Shown here one piece after another: positions 63,032 to 64,000 of a stretch of 64,000 bases of DNA (the first letter of the stretch is position 1; each line of letters opens with the position of its first letter). This DNA is from Pipra filicauda. Lineage: Eukaryota; Chordata; Aves; Passeriformes; Pipridae. The position numbers and the translations under genes were made by a program. The notes beneath the pieces were generated by a model, which saw only the letters and a program-made list of their open reading frames with translations, had not been told where the DNA came from and made no database searches. The stretch lies in the NCBI RefSeq assembly GCF_003945595.2, contig NW_024104664.1, positions 248,001 through 312,000 of the forward strand, read 5' to 3'.

Positions 63032-64000
63032 ATGCCTTAAACTGAAGGTCAACTTCCTGATGAAAGATACAGCCCCCTGGTTCAAGGAGTGTGTTCATTT
63101 ATAGATGTGCCCTAAGTTTTCACAAGAATTCATTAATGGGAGTTACCTGATCAAGAAAATAAGCTTAAAGCAGGGCAAACACTTGCAGTGATCAATTTAT
63201 CTGCCATTTCTAGCCACTTCTGTTCAAGCAGTCTACCTTCTTAAAGGCAGATAGACCCACTTCAATTTAAAACAGCATTTTAGTTTTTTGAGTTCTCATG
63301 CATGGGTTGCTGTGTTACCACATATATTGCTTATTTGTACATGTGAGATCAACTAGTTAGAGAAGTTATTCTCTGGATTTGTATGATATTTGTATGAACA
63401 CTTCCAACATGAATAAGCCAGAGTCACTCCCCTTCATTTATGTCAGTTACTTCACCTCTCCACAGACACTGTGCAGAACCGTTCCCACAGATAAGAAATA
63501 AATTGGGACCAAAAAAGTCATCCAAGGAAAGAAATGATCCTCATACAAATACATATTTACAAATACATCTCTGAAGAAAGCACTCACTTGTGCATCAAAA
63601 AGTTGGATGCACTTTATGACAACCTAATCACCTTCCCTTTACATACCTGTGTCAGAAGAAAACACTATTCTGCAGCCACAGACAAACACCACAAATGTCT
63701 AGAGATGCAAAGACAGTAACTGAAAGAAAAACTATGTCTGGGCAGCACCCAAACCCAAATCCATAACTTCTACAGGCAGCAACCAAAACTTACACAGTAG
63801 TCAAGTAGGTAACATTCCCCTAAAACAAGCCTTTTCCATGCCCATCAAGTGAGAGGTGTTTTGAGCAGCAGACCAGCTCATTCCCCTTCTGAAATCCCCT
63901 AAAATGGAATCTTCTCTCTCTGGCCAATTAAAATCTTTCCCTCACCTTTAAATTCCCATTCCCTTCTAAAAAGTTAACTAACCCAAACAGTGGAGATTAA

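Larger units (their letters stand above)
50201..64000. other. Gene-free AT-rich unique DNA
   Basis: No exon or RNA gene is recognised. Frames up to 133 codons (62684-63085, minus strand) fit chance expectation. Structures present are a 14-base duplication at 51454-51488, candidate conserved blocks at 52160-52490 and 56640-56880, an ancient CR1-like tip at 54592-54670, a G-quadruplex-like run at 57482-57499, short (AC)7 at 57565-57578, ancient repeat cores at 58255-58315 and 60985-61050, poly(A) at 62237-62270, an A/T-only patch at 62391-62443 and a tandem duplication at 63004-63031. Confidence 0.65.

Noticed and set aside
62684..63085. 133-codon frame on the minus strand
   Set aside because: Several overlapping frames on the same strand are equally open and contain low-complexity F runs from an A tract; no family resemblance.

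Overview
The window looks like AT-rich (roughly 39% G+C by eye) noncoding nuclear DNA from a bird, or less likely another sauropsid. The best evidence is several degenerate CR1 LINE 3' ends of the kind that dominate avian genomes, with no Alu, L1 or B1-type repeats. I recognise no protein-coding exon, rRNA, tRNA, CRISPR array, or bacterial or phage gene. It reads as a gene desert or the inside of a very large intron.

Open frames are what chance predicts. At about 39% G+C a stop codon falls about once per 15-16 codons, so my rough estimate for the longest stop-free run in 64 kb over six frames is about 140 codons. The longest frame is 148 codons (18107-18553, AT-rich, non-ATG start) and the longest ATG-initiated frame I checked is 130 codons (22965-23357). 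Neither resembles a family I know.

Layout: 1-9.7 kb is unique AT-rich sequence with one ancient repeat (1388-1465), an (AAT)n tract and a TG/TA microsatellite. At 9.71-10.32 kb one CR1 is nested inside an older CR1. 10.3-19.4 kb is unique sequence with a possible conserved element near 14.3 kb. 19.40-19.66 kb is a second CR1 locus. 19.7-39.6 kb is unique sequence with G/T-skewed tracts and a few candidate conserved noncoding blocks. 39.60-39.87 kb is a CR1 in the opposite orientation. 39.9-50.1 kb carries two striking short palindromes and another ancient self-complementary repeat. 50.07-50.20 kb is another CR1 tip. 50.2-64.0 kb contains candidate conserved blocks, a G-quadruplex-like run, a 34-nt poly(A) tract and a pure A/T patch.

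No undescribed multi-gene system is visible. The points most worth a second look are the nested CR1, the dispersed ancient palindromic repeat copies, two perfect 10-bp inverted repeats, and several blocks whose texture suggests conserved regulatory DNA. That last idea needs a multi-species alignment to test.
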